This document shows, piece after piece, positions 45,015 through 54,866 of a DNA stretch of 64,000 nucleotides (position 1 is its first letter; each line of letters opens with the position of its first letter). Location of the stretch: the NCBI GenBank assembly GCA_015066225.1, contig SVOT01000002.1, positions 248,001 to 312,000 of the forward strand, read 5' to 3'. The DNA is from Oscillospiraceae bacterium (GTDB taxonomy: Bacteria; Bacillota; Clostridia; Oscillospirales; Acutalibacteraceae). Position numbers and translations under genes: made by a program. The notes beneath the pieces are model-generated. The model did no database searches and was not told the DNA's origin. It was given only the letters and a program-made list of their open reading frames with translations.

Positions 45015-46037
45015 TTATTTAACGTCAACAACGATATCCCAATCGGTAATGTTTTTGCCGAGAGCAAAATCTCTTGCACGGAAATAAACTGCATCGGGAG
45101 TAACTTCAACGAAGTAGCCTGTTCCGGGGTTGTTGTATGCACCATCTTTGTTGTTGATGCCAACAGAGGGAACATTGATGCCGATAACATTGTTTTCTTC
45201 GTTAATTACCTGGTAAGAGTTTTTACCAAAGCCTGTGTGAAGGTGGCCTGTGATGAAGATAACGTTTTTGTAGCTTGAAATAATATCGAAAACCTCTTCT
45301 GACTGTTTGCCGATGCTACCGGTAAAGTCGGGATCTTCGGGTACTTCGTATGTAGGAAGCTGACCATAAACGTCGTCGCTGTTTGCTGAGCCCCATGTTC
45401 CGGGAAGACCGTGGCTTTCAGCGAGAGGATAGTGGCAAAGAACAAAAACGGGTTTGCCGGTTTTTGTTGCTTCTTTGAGCTCGATGTTGAGCCACTGAAG
45501 CTGAGCGTCGCTGATGAAGGCATCTTCAAAGTTAGCCTTTTCAGAACCCATAACGAGGAATGTGTAATCTTCAACCATATATTTGAAGTAGATTTCATTC
45601 TGTGCATTCTCTTCAGCGTTAAGGCTGTTCATAAAGTCGAGGAATCTGCCTTTAGCCTGGTCAATATCACGAAGACGGATATCGTGGTTACCTGTGACCA
45701 TAACGTAGTTTTTAACGTTGAAATCACAAATATGGCTGTAAACTCTGTCGAATTCTTCTATCATGCCGTTTTCTGCGATATCGCCAACGATCATAAATGC
45801 GTCGAGCTCGATATCAGAGTTGTTGATGTCTTCAGCAAGAGCCATAAGATTAGCTTCACGCTCGGGCATATAGTCGCAAACCTGAGTGTCGCCTGTTAAA
45901 ACAAAGTCGATAACTGTGTCGGGAGCAATGTTTTTGATAATTTGGTTTGTTGAAGGTGTTACAACGCCGCCGAACAAAGTGAGAATTGATAAAAGAAGTG
46001 CTGCAATTTCCTGGAATAAGCCTTGAATGTATTGCAT
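45015..46037 (-). CDS. Calcineurin-like metallophosphoesterase, membrane-anchored
   Basis: 340 residues. A hydrophobic N-terminus (IAALLLSILTLFGGVV, residues 11-26) may be a signal anchor. Metal motifs: LTGDTQ near 48 (Asp with Thr/Gln where Asp-x-His is usual), IVGDIAENG near 84, TGNHDIR near 115, CHYPLAESHG near 200 and TGHLHTGFG near 263. It is paralogous to the gene at 50077-51039 (shared YNVIF-INGHLH and HGLP blocks). The two phosphodiesterases bracket the GH2 and six-hairpin genes, suggesting a common pathway. The substrate is unknown. Confidence 0.88.
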   Translation of the reverse strand: MQYIQGLFQEIAALLLSILTLFGGVVTPSTNQIIKNIAPDTVIDFVLTGDTQVCDYMPEREANLMALAEDINNSDIELDAFMIVGDIAENGMIEEFDRVYSHICDFNVKNYVMVTGNHDIRLRDIDQAKGRFLDFMNSLNAEENAQNEIYFKYMVEDYTFLVMGSEKANFEDAFISDAQLQWLNIELKEATKTGKPVFVLCHYPLAESHGLPGTWGSANSDDVYGQLPTYEVPEDPDFTGSIGKQSEEVFDIISSYKNVIFITGHLHTGFGKNSYQVINEENNVIGINVPSVGINNKDGAYNNPGTGYFVEVTPDAVYFRARDFALGKNITDWDIVVDVK

Positions 46038-46208
46038 ATAGACCCTACCTTTTCATTATATTTTCCTAGATTATAACACTTTACCCATTTTTCGTCAATG
46101 CTTATTTTGCTATAAAATACAATTATTTAGGATTGAAAAAAATTTTTTCGTATGTTATGATGACTATGTATAATGCTTTAATGCAAATTTTTTTATTTGG
46201 AGATTACT

Positions 46209-47981
46209 ATGGAAAGATTGTTAACAAGATGGGGCAAAGAGCTTGACAAGACCTTGCCTCTCAACGATTATCCCAGACCTCAGCTCAGACGTGACAGCTT
46301 CATTAACCTTAACGGTGAGTGGAACTACGCTATTCTTGACGAGCACAAAAAATTCAACAACTATCAAGGCAAAATAACTGTACCCTTCAGCCCCGAGTGC
46401 ATTCTCAGCGGCGTTGAAAAGGTGCTTCACCCCAATGAGATTCTTTACTACCAGAAGTTCTTTAATTTCAGAAGAACAAACCACCGTGTTCTTCTCCATT
46501 TCGGTGCAGTTGATTATAAATGCGAAATCACACTTAATAACAGCTATGTAGGTGAGCATAAGGGCGGTTACCTTCCCTTTACATTTGATATCACAAGCCT
46601 TGTGCTTGATGGTGAAAATGATTTGAGGGTAAAGGTTACAGACCCCACTCAGACAGGCACCCAGGCACGCGGTAAGCAGACCTTCAAAAGGGGCGGTATC
46701 TGGTACACACCCCAGTCAGGTATCTGGCAGACCGTGTGGATTGAAGAGGTTTGCGAGGGCTATATTGAATCAATGAAGCTCACTCCCGATATTGATAATG
46801 ATGAGCTCAGAATTGAAATAAACTACAACGGAAAGCCCACCGATGAAATGGCAGCTATCGTCCTTGACAAAGGCGAGGTTAAATCTGCCTGCAAGCTTGT
46901 TGACGGCAAGGGCGTTATAAAGCTTTCGGATTATGAGCTGTGGAGCCCTGAAAATCCTTATTTATATGACTTGAAAATTGCCGCAGGCAAAGACAGGGTT
47001 GAAAGCTATTTCGGTATGCGTAAATTCAGCACAGGTACCGACAGCGAGGGCACACCCCGACTTATGCTCAACAACAAGCCCTATTTCTTCAACGGTCTTC
47101 TTGACCAGGGCTATTGGAGCGACGGTATGTACACCGCCCCCTCTGATGAGGCACTTATTTACGACATTCAGACAATGAAGGACCTTGGCTTCAACACACT
47201 CAGAAAGCACATCAAAATTGAGCCCTTGCGCTGGTATTACCATTGTGACAGACTTGGTATGATAGTCTGGCAGGATATGATTAACGGCGGCGGTGCGTAT
47301 AACTTTATGGCTATCGGCACAGCTCCGGCTTTAGCAATGATTTTTAACAATAAGCACGTGGGAAAGGTCAGCGACGGTCCTAACCACTACAAGTATTTTG
47401 CAAGAGAAGACGAGGCGGGCAGACAGGAATTCTATGAGGATTCTGAGGGTATGATTGACCTTCTGTATAACGTCACATCTCTCGCTTTGTGGACCCCTAT
47501 GAATGAGGGATGGGGTCAGTTCGATAGTGTCAAGGCTTGCGAATTCTATCGCAAAAAAGACCCCACGCGGCTTATTGACCACGCAAGCGGTTGGGTTGAC
47601 CACGGTGCAGGTGATGTGAACAGCTTCCATATTTATTTCACACCCTTCCTGTTCCCCAAATATAACAAGGATGACAATCGCCCCATTGCACTTACAGAGT
47701 TCGGCGGTTATTCAATGCAGCTTAAAGACCATTCCTTCAATAAAGATAAGTTCTTTGGCTACAGAAAATATTACAGTCAGGAAAAATTTGATGCCGCAAT
47801 AAAAAATCTTTATGAAAACAGAATTTATAACTGTATGAAAAATAAAGGTCTTTCGGCAATTATTTACACAGAAGTAAGCGACGTTGAGGATGAGTGCAAC
47901 GGTCTTCTCACATACGACCGCGAGGTAGTTAAAATCACTCCCGAGGTTATGAAAGCCGCAAACGAAAAATTGAAATATTAA
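46209..47981 (+). CDS. Glycoside hydrolase family 2
   Basis: 590 residues from ATG 46209 behind GGAG (the track's 46197 is TTG). Compact GH2: jelly roll 1-165 (HKGGYLPFTFDITSLV), Ig-like domain to about 260, TIM barrel to the end with no extra C-terminal domains. The acid/base Glu is in WTPMNEGWGQF near residue 434, and the nucleophile is the Glu in PIALTEFGGYS near 498. GGIWYTPQSGIWQTVWIE is a family hallmark. Cytosolic. Probably cotranscribed with the following two genes. Likely a beta-galactosidase or beta-glucuronidase on imported oligosaccharides. Confidence 0.93.
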   Translation: MERLLTRWGKELDKTLPLNDYPRPQLRRDSFINLNGEWNYAILDEHKKFNNYQGKITVPFSPECILSGVEKVLHPNEILYYQKFFNFRRTNHRVLLHFGAVDYKCEITLNNSYVGEHKGGYLPFTFDITSLVLDGENDLRVKVTDPTQTGTQARGKQTFKRGGIWYTPQSGIWQTVWIEEVCEGYIESMKLTPDIDNDELRIEINYNGKPTDEMAAIVLDKGEVKSACKLVDGKGVIKLSDYELWSPENPYLYDLKIAAGKDRVESYFGMRKFSTGTDSEGTPRLMLNNKPYFFNGLLDQGYWSDGMYTAPSDEALIYDIQTMKDLGFNTLRKHIKIEPLRWYYHCDRLGMIVWQDMINGGGAYNFMAIGTAPALAMIFNNKHVGKVSDGPNHYKYFAREDEAGRQEFYEDSEGMIDLLYNVTSLALWTPMNEGWGQFDSVKACEFYRKKDPTRLIDHASGWVDHGAGDVNSFHIYFTPFLFPKYNKDDNRPIALTEFGGYSMQLKDHSFNKDKFFGYRKYYSQEKFDAAIKNLYENRIYNCMKNKGLSAIIYTEVSDVEDECNGLLTYDREVVKITPEVMKAANEKLKY

Positions 47982-47999
47982 TGTACGTGAGTTGAGAAA

Positions 48000-50063
48000 A
48001 TGGACGCAATAAAAACAGGTAAATATCCGCAAAAGATAGTTGAAAGAATAGAGCTTGACGGAAAAATCAGCTCTGTTGCCGTTACGGAAAACGGCGATAT
48101 TTACGCCTGCTCAGAAAGCGGATTTTTCCGTTACAGAAACGGCGGGTGGCACAAGCTTTTTGCAGACGGCGTTTTCACAAGGGTTTTTTGCGACAAAAAA
48201 GGCAGAGTGTTTGCATCAATAGGCAAAACACTTTATGCCATTGAAGAAACAGGTGCACGCAGAATCAGAGAATTTGATTATGAAATAGCTGATTTGGCGG
48301 GCGAAGAAGCTCTTTATGTTCTCACAAGGCGCTCCCTTTACGTTGAACAGGGCGAGGATTTTTACAATCTTCAGGAAATGGGAATGGATGAAAGAAGCCT
48401 TGCTGTGTTCGGCGATAAGGTTTGCGTTGCAAGTGAATTGTGCCTTCAAAGAATGGAGGGCAAAAGAAGAACCTGGCGTTGCATTTTCCCCGCTCATTCC
48501 ACAATGCCCGAATTGCACATCAACGTGATTTCGTTTGATAAAACGGGTTATCTTCTCGTTGGTGCAGATGAAGGTTTGTTTATTTATGATTACAAAAGCG
48601 GATGGTACAGCCATAAAGAGATGCCTGCACTCCCGCAGGAGAGTGTTTTTGCAATAACAGTTTGTGAAGACGGCAGCTTCCTTTTGGGAACAGATGCGGG
48701 TGCGGTGCACATTAAGAACGGCATAGCAAAATATCTGCCCGCAACAAGGTACGCCTTTGACACAAGCGTTACAGCTGTTGCGGAAAAAGGCGGGGCTTTA
48801 TACACCGCTTCTGAGGGTGGAGTTGTGAAAATAAGCGAAAAGCTTATGACACTTGAAGAAAAATCAAAAATTCTTTTTGAAACCACAGAAAAATACTTCC
48901 CCAGAAAGCACGGCTACGTTACCTGGGTGAAATCCCTTGACGGTAACGATTGCTCACACCCCACAGACAACGACGGTCTTTGGACTCATTCATACCTTGC
49001 AGGTCTTGCAATGTGGTATGCAGTAACAAAGGATGAAGAGGTGCTCAAGGCCGCAAGGCGAACAAAGGATGCGATGCTTTTCCTTACAAGAGCCCCCGAA
49101 ATCAAGGGCTTTACCGCCCGTGCGGTGCGTTTCCCCGATGAAGAAAATTGGGGCACAGATATTGAATCTACTGAAATCGGCAGAGAATGGCACCGTTCCT
49201 CTGACGGCTCATACGAGTGGTTGGGCGAAACCTCAAGCGATGAAATGTCGGGTCACTATGCAGGCTTCTCGCTTTATTATGACTTGTGTGCAGACGAAGC
49301 AGAAAAGAAAGAAATCTGTGAGGCTGTTTGCAATATTACAGACCACATTTTAGATAACGACGGTTACCTTATTGATAAAGACGGCAAACCCACTTCATGG
49401 GCTTGCTGGAATGAAGAAGCTCTAAACACAGACAGTATGTGGATGTGGGAAAAGGGCGTAAATTCTCTTGAAATGCTCAATTTCCTTAAAATTTCTTACC
49501 ATATGTCGGGCAACGAGAGATATAACGAGAAATATATGAGCCTTATAAAGGACCATCATTTTCTTATAAATGCGGCATATCACAAAAGGGCAGACGGGCA
49601 CTCCTGCCACATTGACGACAATCTGGCAATGCTCAACACCCTTTCGTATCTGCGCCTTGAAAATGACCCGGCAATCCGTCAATATCTTCTTATGGGTCTT
49701 GCTTCTCACTATGAATATGAAAAAATCGAGGGTAACCCATATTTTGCCTTTGTTTACAAGGGTTTCACAGGTGCGCCGTGTGACGTGGACGGTTGTGTCA
49801 AGGCTCTCAAGGATTATCCTTGTGATTTGAAAAATTATAAAATGATTAACAGCAATCGCCGAAACATCGAAATGGATAACGAGCCCCTCAAGTGGTATGA
49901 GGAGCCACATATTAAAACTCCGTTTGCGTGGGATGAAAGACCGTTTTCAACGTTGGGTCTGAGACCCTTTAAGATTGACGGCGGTAACGGAATGAGCTAT
50001 GAAAACGGAATGTCATTCATTTTCATTTATTGGCTCGGCAGATTTTTTGGTATCATTGAGTAA
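48000..50063 (+). CDS. Two-domain protein: beta-propeller plus six-hairpin glycosidase-like
   Basis: 687 residues, no signal peptide. Residues 1-290 contain repeated short beta motifs ending in phrases such as GLFIYDYKSGW, GAVHIKNG and GGVVKISEK, like the two-component-regulator propeller (Reg_prop-type) blades. Residues 300-687 look like an (alpha/alpha)6 barrel: TDNDGLWTHSYLAGLAMWYA, GETSSDEMSGHYAGFSLYYD, SWACWNEEALNTDSMWMWEKG. Asp/Glu-rich loops are suitable for catalysis. Sits 18 bp after GH2 and 13 bp before a metallophosphoesterase. The exact glycosidase family is not recognised. The start has only a weak ribosome-binding site. Confidence 0.75.
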   Translation: MDAIKTGKYPQKIVERIELDGKISSVAVTENGDIYACSESGFFRYRNGGWHKLFADGVFTRVFCDKKGRVFASIGKTLYAIEETGARRIREFDYEIADLAGEEALYVLTRRSLYVEQGEDFYNLQEMGMDERSLAVFGDKVCVASELCLQRMEGKRRTWRCIFPAHSTMPELHINVISFDKTGYLLVGADEGLFIYDYKSGWYSHKEMPALPQESVFAITVCEDGSFLLGTDAGAVHIKNGIAKYLPATRYAFDTSVTAVAEKGGALYTASEGGVVKISEKLMTLEEKSKILFETTEKYFPRKHGYVTWVKSLDGNDCSHPTDNDGLWTHSYLAGLAMWYAVTKDEEVLKAARRTKDAMLFLTRAPEIKGFTARAVRFPDEENWGTDIESTEIGREWHRSSDGSYEWLGETSSDEMSGHYAGFSLYYDLCADEAEKKEICEAVCNITDHILDNDGYLIDKDGKPTSWACWNEEALNTDSMWMWEKGVNSLEMLNFLKISYHMSGNERYNEKYMSLIKDHHFLINAAYHKRADGHSCHIDDNLAMLNTLSYLRLENDPAIRQYLLMGLASHYEYEKIEGNPYFAFVYKGFTGAPCDVDGCVKALKDYPCDLKNYKMINSNRRNIEMDNEPLKWYEEPHIKTPFAWDERPFSTLGLRPFKIDGGNGMSYENGMSFIFIYWLGRFFGIIE

Positions 50064-50076
50064 CAGGTGAATAAAA

Positions 50077-51039
50077 ATGTCAGAAAGTATTTTCATAACT
50101 AAATACGTGGCTCAGTTAAAGGCGCTTTCGCCGAAATACGATGTGGTGTATGATGTTTCAAAAGAAAATCCCATCGTTTTCAAAGACAGCGAAAACGTAA
50201 AGCTTTCTTTTGCTATGATTGCGGATACACATCTAATCGACAACGAAATTGCAGAAAAAAATCTTGCAAATGTGTTTGAGGATGTCAGAAATTCCGAAGA
50301 GAAGTTTGATGCACTTCTTATGGCGGGCGATATTGCCGAATATGGCAAAAAGAAAGAATATCAGCGGTTTTTCAGAGCTGTGGATGAGAATAAAGATGTT
50401 TTCCCCCATGTTTTTCTCACTATGGGCAACCACGACGTAAGATTTCAATACAAGCGCAACCAGAAAATCATAATGGATAAGGTCAACGAATGCCTCGGCA
50501 TAAACACCAACGGCAAAAGCTATTATTCTTATGATATAAAGGGCTATACATTTATTGTTATCGGCACAGAGAAAAGGGTGCTTGAAAAGGCGCACATCAC
50601 ACAAGAGCAGATTGATTTTCTTGACAGAGAGCTTCAAAGGGGCACAAAGGACGGAAAGCCCGTTTTCGTAATGTGCCACCAGGCATTTCAAGAAACTCAC
50701 GGCTTGCCCGAGGTCTGGAAAACAGGCGATATGGGTGAACAGTCTGACCAAGTCAGAGCCGTTATGGAAAAATATAAAAACGTTATCTTCATAAACGGTC
50801 ACCTCCACGGCGGAATCTATGAAAAAACATTTGAATATCTCAATAAAGAAAACAATGTTTGCTCGTTGAGTGTTCCCGGCTACAGAAAAGAAAATAACTT
50901 TGGTATCAAGCCCTGCGGAATGGGCTATTATGCCGAGGTTTATTCTGACAAAATCGTTTTCGTTGCCCGCAACTTTATGTTCGGCGAATACGTAAAAGGC
51001 GATTGCGAGTTTGTTGAGTTTGAAATTCAGTTGATATGA
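50077..51039 (+). CDS. Calcineurin-like metallophosphoesterase (paralogue)
   Basis: 320 residues, soluble, without the N-terminal hydrophobic segment of its paralogue at 45015-46037. Metal motifs: MIADTHLID near 47, MAGDIAEYG near 86, TMGNHDVR near 119, MCHQAFQETHGLP near 203 and INGHLHGG near 240. DTH is intact here, unlike in the paralogue. It is the last gene of the GH2 / six-hairpin / phosphoesterase unit and starts 13 bp after the previous stop behind AACAGGTG. It may remove phosphate decorations from the glycan handled by the neighbouring enzymes, which is an inference. Confidence 0.9.
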   Translation: MSESIFITKYVAQLKALSPKYDVVYDVSKENPIVFKDSENVKLSFAMIADTHLIDNEIAEKNLANVFEDVRNSEEKFDALLMAGDIAEYGKKKEYQRFFRAVDENKDVFPHVFLTMGNHDVRFQYKRNQKIIMDKVNECLGINTNGKSYYSYDIKGYTFIVIGTEKRVLEKAHITQEQIDFLDRELQRGTKDGKPVFVMCHQAFQETHGLPEVWKTGDMGEQSDQVRAVMEKYKNVIFINGHLHGGIYEKTFEYLNKENNVCSLSVPGYRKENNFGIKPCGMGYYAEVYSDKIVFVARNFMFGEYVKGDCEFVEFEIQLI

Positions 51040-51040
51040 T

Positions 51041-51353
51041 AAAAAACACCTGCCATAAAGGGAGCGTAAATAAGGGATTTATTAGGTTTAAACTTAATAT
51101 TTTCCGTTAATACTTTATGAAAACACACCGTAGGCGCCAGCCTGACGGTGTGTTTGTCATTTCGTCTGAACGAAAACTATTTAAATTTAAACTGCTTTGC
51201 ACCTTAAATCTTTTAAATTTGGATGCAAAGCAAGATACAAATGGGAGGGCACCCTGACGGGTTCCCTCCCATTTTAACGACGCTATGCGCCAAAGTTAAT
51301 GATTTAAGGCTATTAAATCCCTTGTTTACACTCCCTAAGGCGGGTGCTTTTTT
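51041..51353. repeat. MITE-like noncoding element with 40-bp terminal inverted repeats
   Basis: About 313 bp with no gene. The left end (51041-51081, AAAAAACACCTGCC then GGGAGCGTAAATAAGGGATT) is matched in inverted orientation by the right end (51314-51353, ending CGGGTGCTTTTTT). The inner 22 bp match at 20 positions. Inside are further dyads: 51121-51155 (AAACACACCGT / ACGGTGTGTTT), 51191-51233 (CTGCTTTGCACC / GGATGCAAAGCAAG) and 51240-51276 (AATGGGAGG / CCTCCCATT). It carries no transposase, so it is either a nonautonomous transposon relic or a structured RNA. It also terminates the phosphoesterase operon. Confidence 0.65.
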
Positions 51354-51405
51354 GTGCCGTTTTTCGGATGGAGCGAAGCTCTTTTTGTTCATAAGTTATT
51401 GGAAG

Positions 51406-52002
51406 CTAGTCTTCTCTTTGTTCGGCAAGGTACATTCCCCAATCTGCAAACATTTGAGGTATATCAAAAATATCTTTGCCGTCAGTTTTAATTCTTTCTG
51501 ATTTGCCCGGATTGTTTTCAGTGAAAGTATCCCAAGCGGTTATAAGTTTATCAACACGCTTTAATTCAGTTTTTTCTAAAAGTTCGATATAACTATTTGG
51601 ATTTATCGAATAGATAGTGATAACATTATATTTACCAACCATTATTTCATCATGTGAAATATGGCAACCAAAGCCGAAAGAAGATAATCCATCATTTATG
51701 AGAAGTTTATCAATTCTGCTTAAAATAGTGAAAGCTTGTTCTTGTGTGCAGCCATCAATATAATAAACATCTTTGTGAAAACTATCCACTATACCTGGTT
51801 TTATTTCGGTTTCGTCATATTGCTTTGAGGGGATTTCTAAAATAAAAAATAATGGTTCGTTATGAAACTTTATAAAATCTAATAAAAAGTTTTCAATTTT
51901 ATCAGCATTTATATTTGCAATTATGTAATTATCATTCAGCTCATACTCTTCGTTAATTCTTTCCGGATATGTAACATTGCAACCTTTTCTGAATTTAAGC
52001 AT
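51406..52002 (-). CDS. Orphan protein of unknown function, possibly immunity-like
   Basis: 198 residues from ATG 52002 (MLKFRKGC), behind GAGAGGTGAT; the track's 52083 extension has no site. Soluble alpha/beta sequence with blocks VYYIDGCTQEQAFTILSRID, GFGCHISHDEIMVGKYNVIT and a C-terminal GMYLAEQRED. It is more AT-rich than its neighbours and stands alone next to a MITE-like element, which suggests acquisition. It resembles the orphan immunity or contact-dependent accessory proteins common in clostridia, but I cannot name a family. Confidence 0.7.
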   Translation of the reverse strand: MLKFRKGCNVTYPERINEEYELNDNYIIANINADKIENFLLDFIKFHNEPLFFILEIPSKQYDETEIKPGIVDSFHKDVYYIDGCTQEQAFTILSRIDKLLINDGLSSFGFGCHISHDEIMVGKYNVITIYSINPNSYIELLEKTELKRVDKLITAWDTFTENNPGKSERIKTDGKDIFDIPQMFADWGMYLAEQRED

Positions 52003-52330
52003 AATATCACCTCTCGAAAATATTATATGCATTGAAAAATCAAAAATCAAGGTGCTGTTATTATTGAGAAACCCACCTGACATCTTTACACAAGTATTTG
52101 CGAAAGTGTCATAGTGGGTTACAAACTTTAGATATGAAGATATAAAAACTTAGTATTAACAAGTTAAAGCCCTTATGAATACTCAATGTGGTACGGATGT
52201 TCATAACACAAGTAGTTCTCCGGCAATACATATTCTATCTTTTTTAATGTAACACATTTCCTATTCAATAATGAACCACCGCAGAAATTATAACTAATAC
52301 AACCTTGACAGAAAAATCAATGCGGTATTT
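52003..52330. other. Intergenic region with one copy of an 18-bp repeat
   Basis: No gene seen. CCCTTATGAATACTCAAT at 52170-52187 recurs exactly at 59513-59530, and the match continues imperfectly through TGGTACG (there TGGTCCG). On the minus strand the repeat can pair weakly with the following AATACTAA and is followed by GTTTTT, so it may be a terminator-like element at the end of the ATP synthase operon. Confidence 0.6.
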
Positions 52331-52618
52331 TTATTGGTTTTCTTTTATACTATTTACTGTTAATCTGACAGTATTGTCTTCAATAATACCAAAGCCGTCA
52401 GAAGTTTCGACAGATAAAATCAGTTTATCACCCGTATATGCAGTAACTACACCTGCACTGAGAGAAAAAATAGTATTTGCATGTCCTTTTTTTATTCCGT
52501 AGGAACCTGAAAACTTTCCCTTAATATCATCGGCAATATTCAGCCGTATATTGTCACATTCCGGAATTTCAATTTGTCGGTCAACTGTAAAAATCGTAAG
52601 CGAAAGATTATCTTTCAT
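52331..52618 (-). CDS. atpC: ATP synthase epsilon subunit, lacking the C-terminal helical domain
   Basis: 95 residues from ATG 52618 behind AGGTGA; the track's 52627 is a GTG overlapping the atpD stop. Usual epsilon subunits have 130-140 residues. The beta-sandwich half is recognisable by YGIKKGHANTIFSLSAGVV, aligned with the canonical G-I-L-P-G-H-A-P-L block, but the C-terminal helix pair that inhibits ATP hydrolysis is missing: the protein stops after VRLTVNSIKENQ. There is no frameshifted remnant downstream. Its position as last gene after atpD is canonical. The divergence means the assignment rests partly on context. Confidence 0.82.
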   Translation of the reverse strand: MKDNLSLTIFTVDRQIEIPECDNIRLNIADDIKGKFSGSYGIKKGHANTIFSLSAGVVTAYTGDKLILSVETSDGFGIIEDNTVRLTVNSIKENQ

Positions 52619-52623
52619 ACTGG

Positions 52624-54027
<1,404 letters not shown>

Positions 54028-54864
54028 TTATTTCTCTCCCTTCATTGAGTATTCAGCCGAAATTTCAATAACATCGGCTGTAACTTGACTTTGACGTATG
54101 CAGTTTATCTGCGTTTCAAGCTGTGTGCTGTATTCACATGCAGTATCATAAGCAGAGCGCATAGTTGTAAGAGTTGCAGCCTGTGCGCCTAAAGCAGTTT
54201 CAAGTATTTTTTTATACATAATTGAAGTAAATGTTTTTTCTGCGGTATTATTTATAACTGTATCTTTGTCGGGAACAAATATGAAATTATCACCTTCATC
54301 TTTCCCTTCATCAATAGTAAACAGATCGCATAAAACCGGCTCTTGCTTAATCATATTTATATATTCAGGATATACCATTCTGACTGATGAAACGCTACCT
54401 TCCTTCATAAGAGAGCGTATTTCCTTAAACAACTCGCTCACTTCTGAATAAGAGGGGACATCATTGAATATATAAGCCTTTTTATAGGGGATTCCGTTAG
54501 ACTGAAAGTGTTCTCTGACTTTCTTGCCGCAAGTAAAGATAACAGGTGTTTTTTTCTCTTTTTCAAGTATTCCATCAAAAAAACTGAGAAGGTCTGCATT
54601 AAAAGCACCGCACATACCCTTGTTTGCTGCCATAACTATATAGCATATAGGGGCATCTGCATTATTAAGACAAAATACGCTATTGAACTCTTTTCGATAA
54701 GTCTCATACAGACGACTGCACTGTTTTTCGTATTTTTCATAACTGCTGTAAAGACCGCTTAAACGGGAATATTTGACAGTAGAGGCAGTTTTTATCGCCA
54801 GAGTAGTTTTACGGGTTGAACGGATAACCTGAAGTTTCTTTTTTAAGTTTTGTACTGTTGCCAT
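54028..54864 (-). CDS. atpG: ATP synthase gamma subunit
   Basis: Central rotor shaft, 278 residues from ATG 54864 (MATVQNLKKKL), behind GAGAGG. N-terminal helix VQNLKKKLQVIRSTRKTTLA and C-terminal helix ETALGAQAATLTTMRSAYDT ... LETQINCIRQSQVTADVIEI show the two ends of the coiled coil, and AANKGMCGAFNADLL near 98 lies in the Rossmann-like middle. The length is normal. Starts 2 bp after the stop of the fused alpha gene. Confidence 0.95.
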   Translation of the reverse strand: MATVQNLKKKLQVIRSTRKTTLAIKTASTVKYSRLSGLYSSYEKYEKQCSRLYETYRKEFNSVFCLNNADAPICYIVMAANKGMCGAFNADLLSFFDGILEKEKKTPVIFTCGKKVREHFQSNGIPYKKAYIFNDVPSYSEVSELFKEIRSLMKEGSVSSVRMVYPEYINMIKQEPVLCDLFTIDEGKDEGDNFIFVPDKDTVINNTAEKTFTSIMYKKILETALGAQAATLTTMRSAYDTACEYSTQLETQINCIRQSQVTADVIEISAEYSMKGEK

Positions 54865-54866
54865 AA

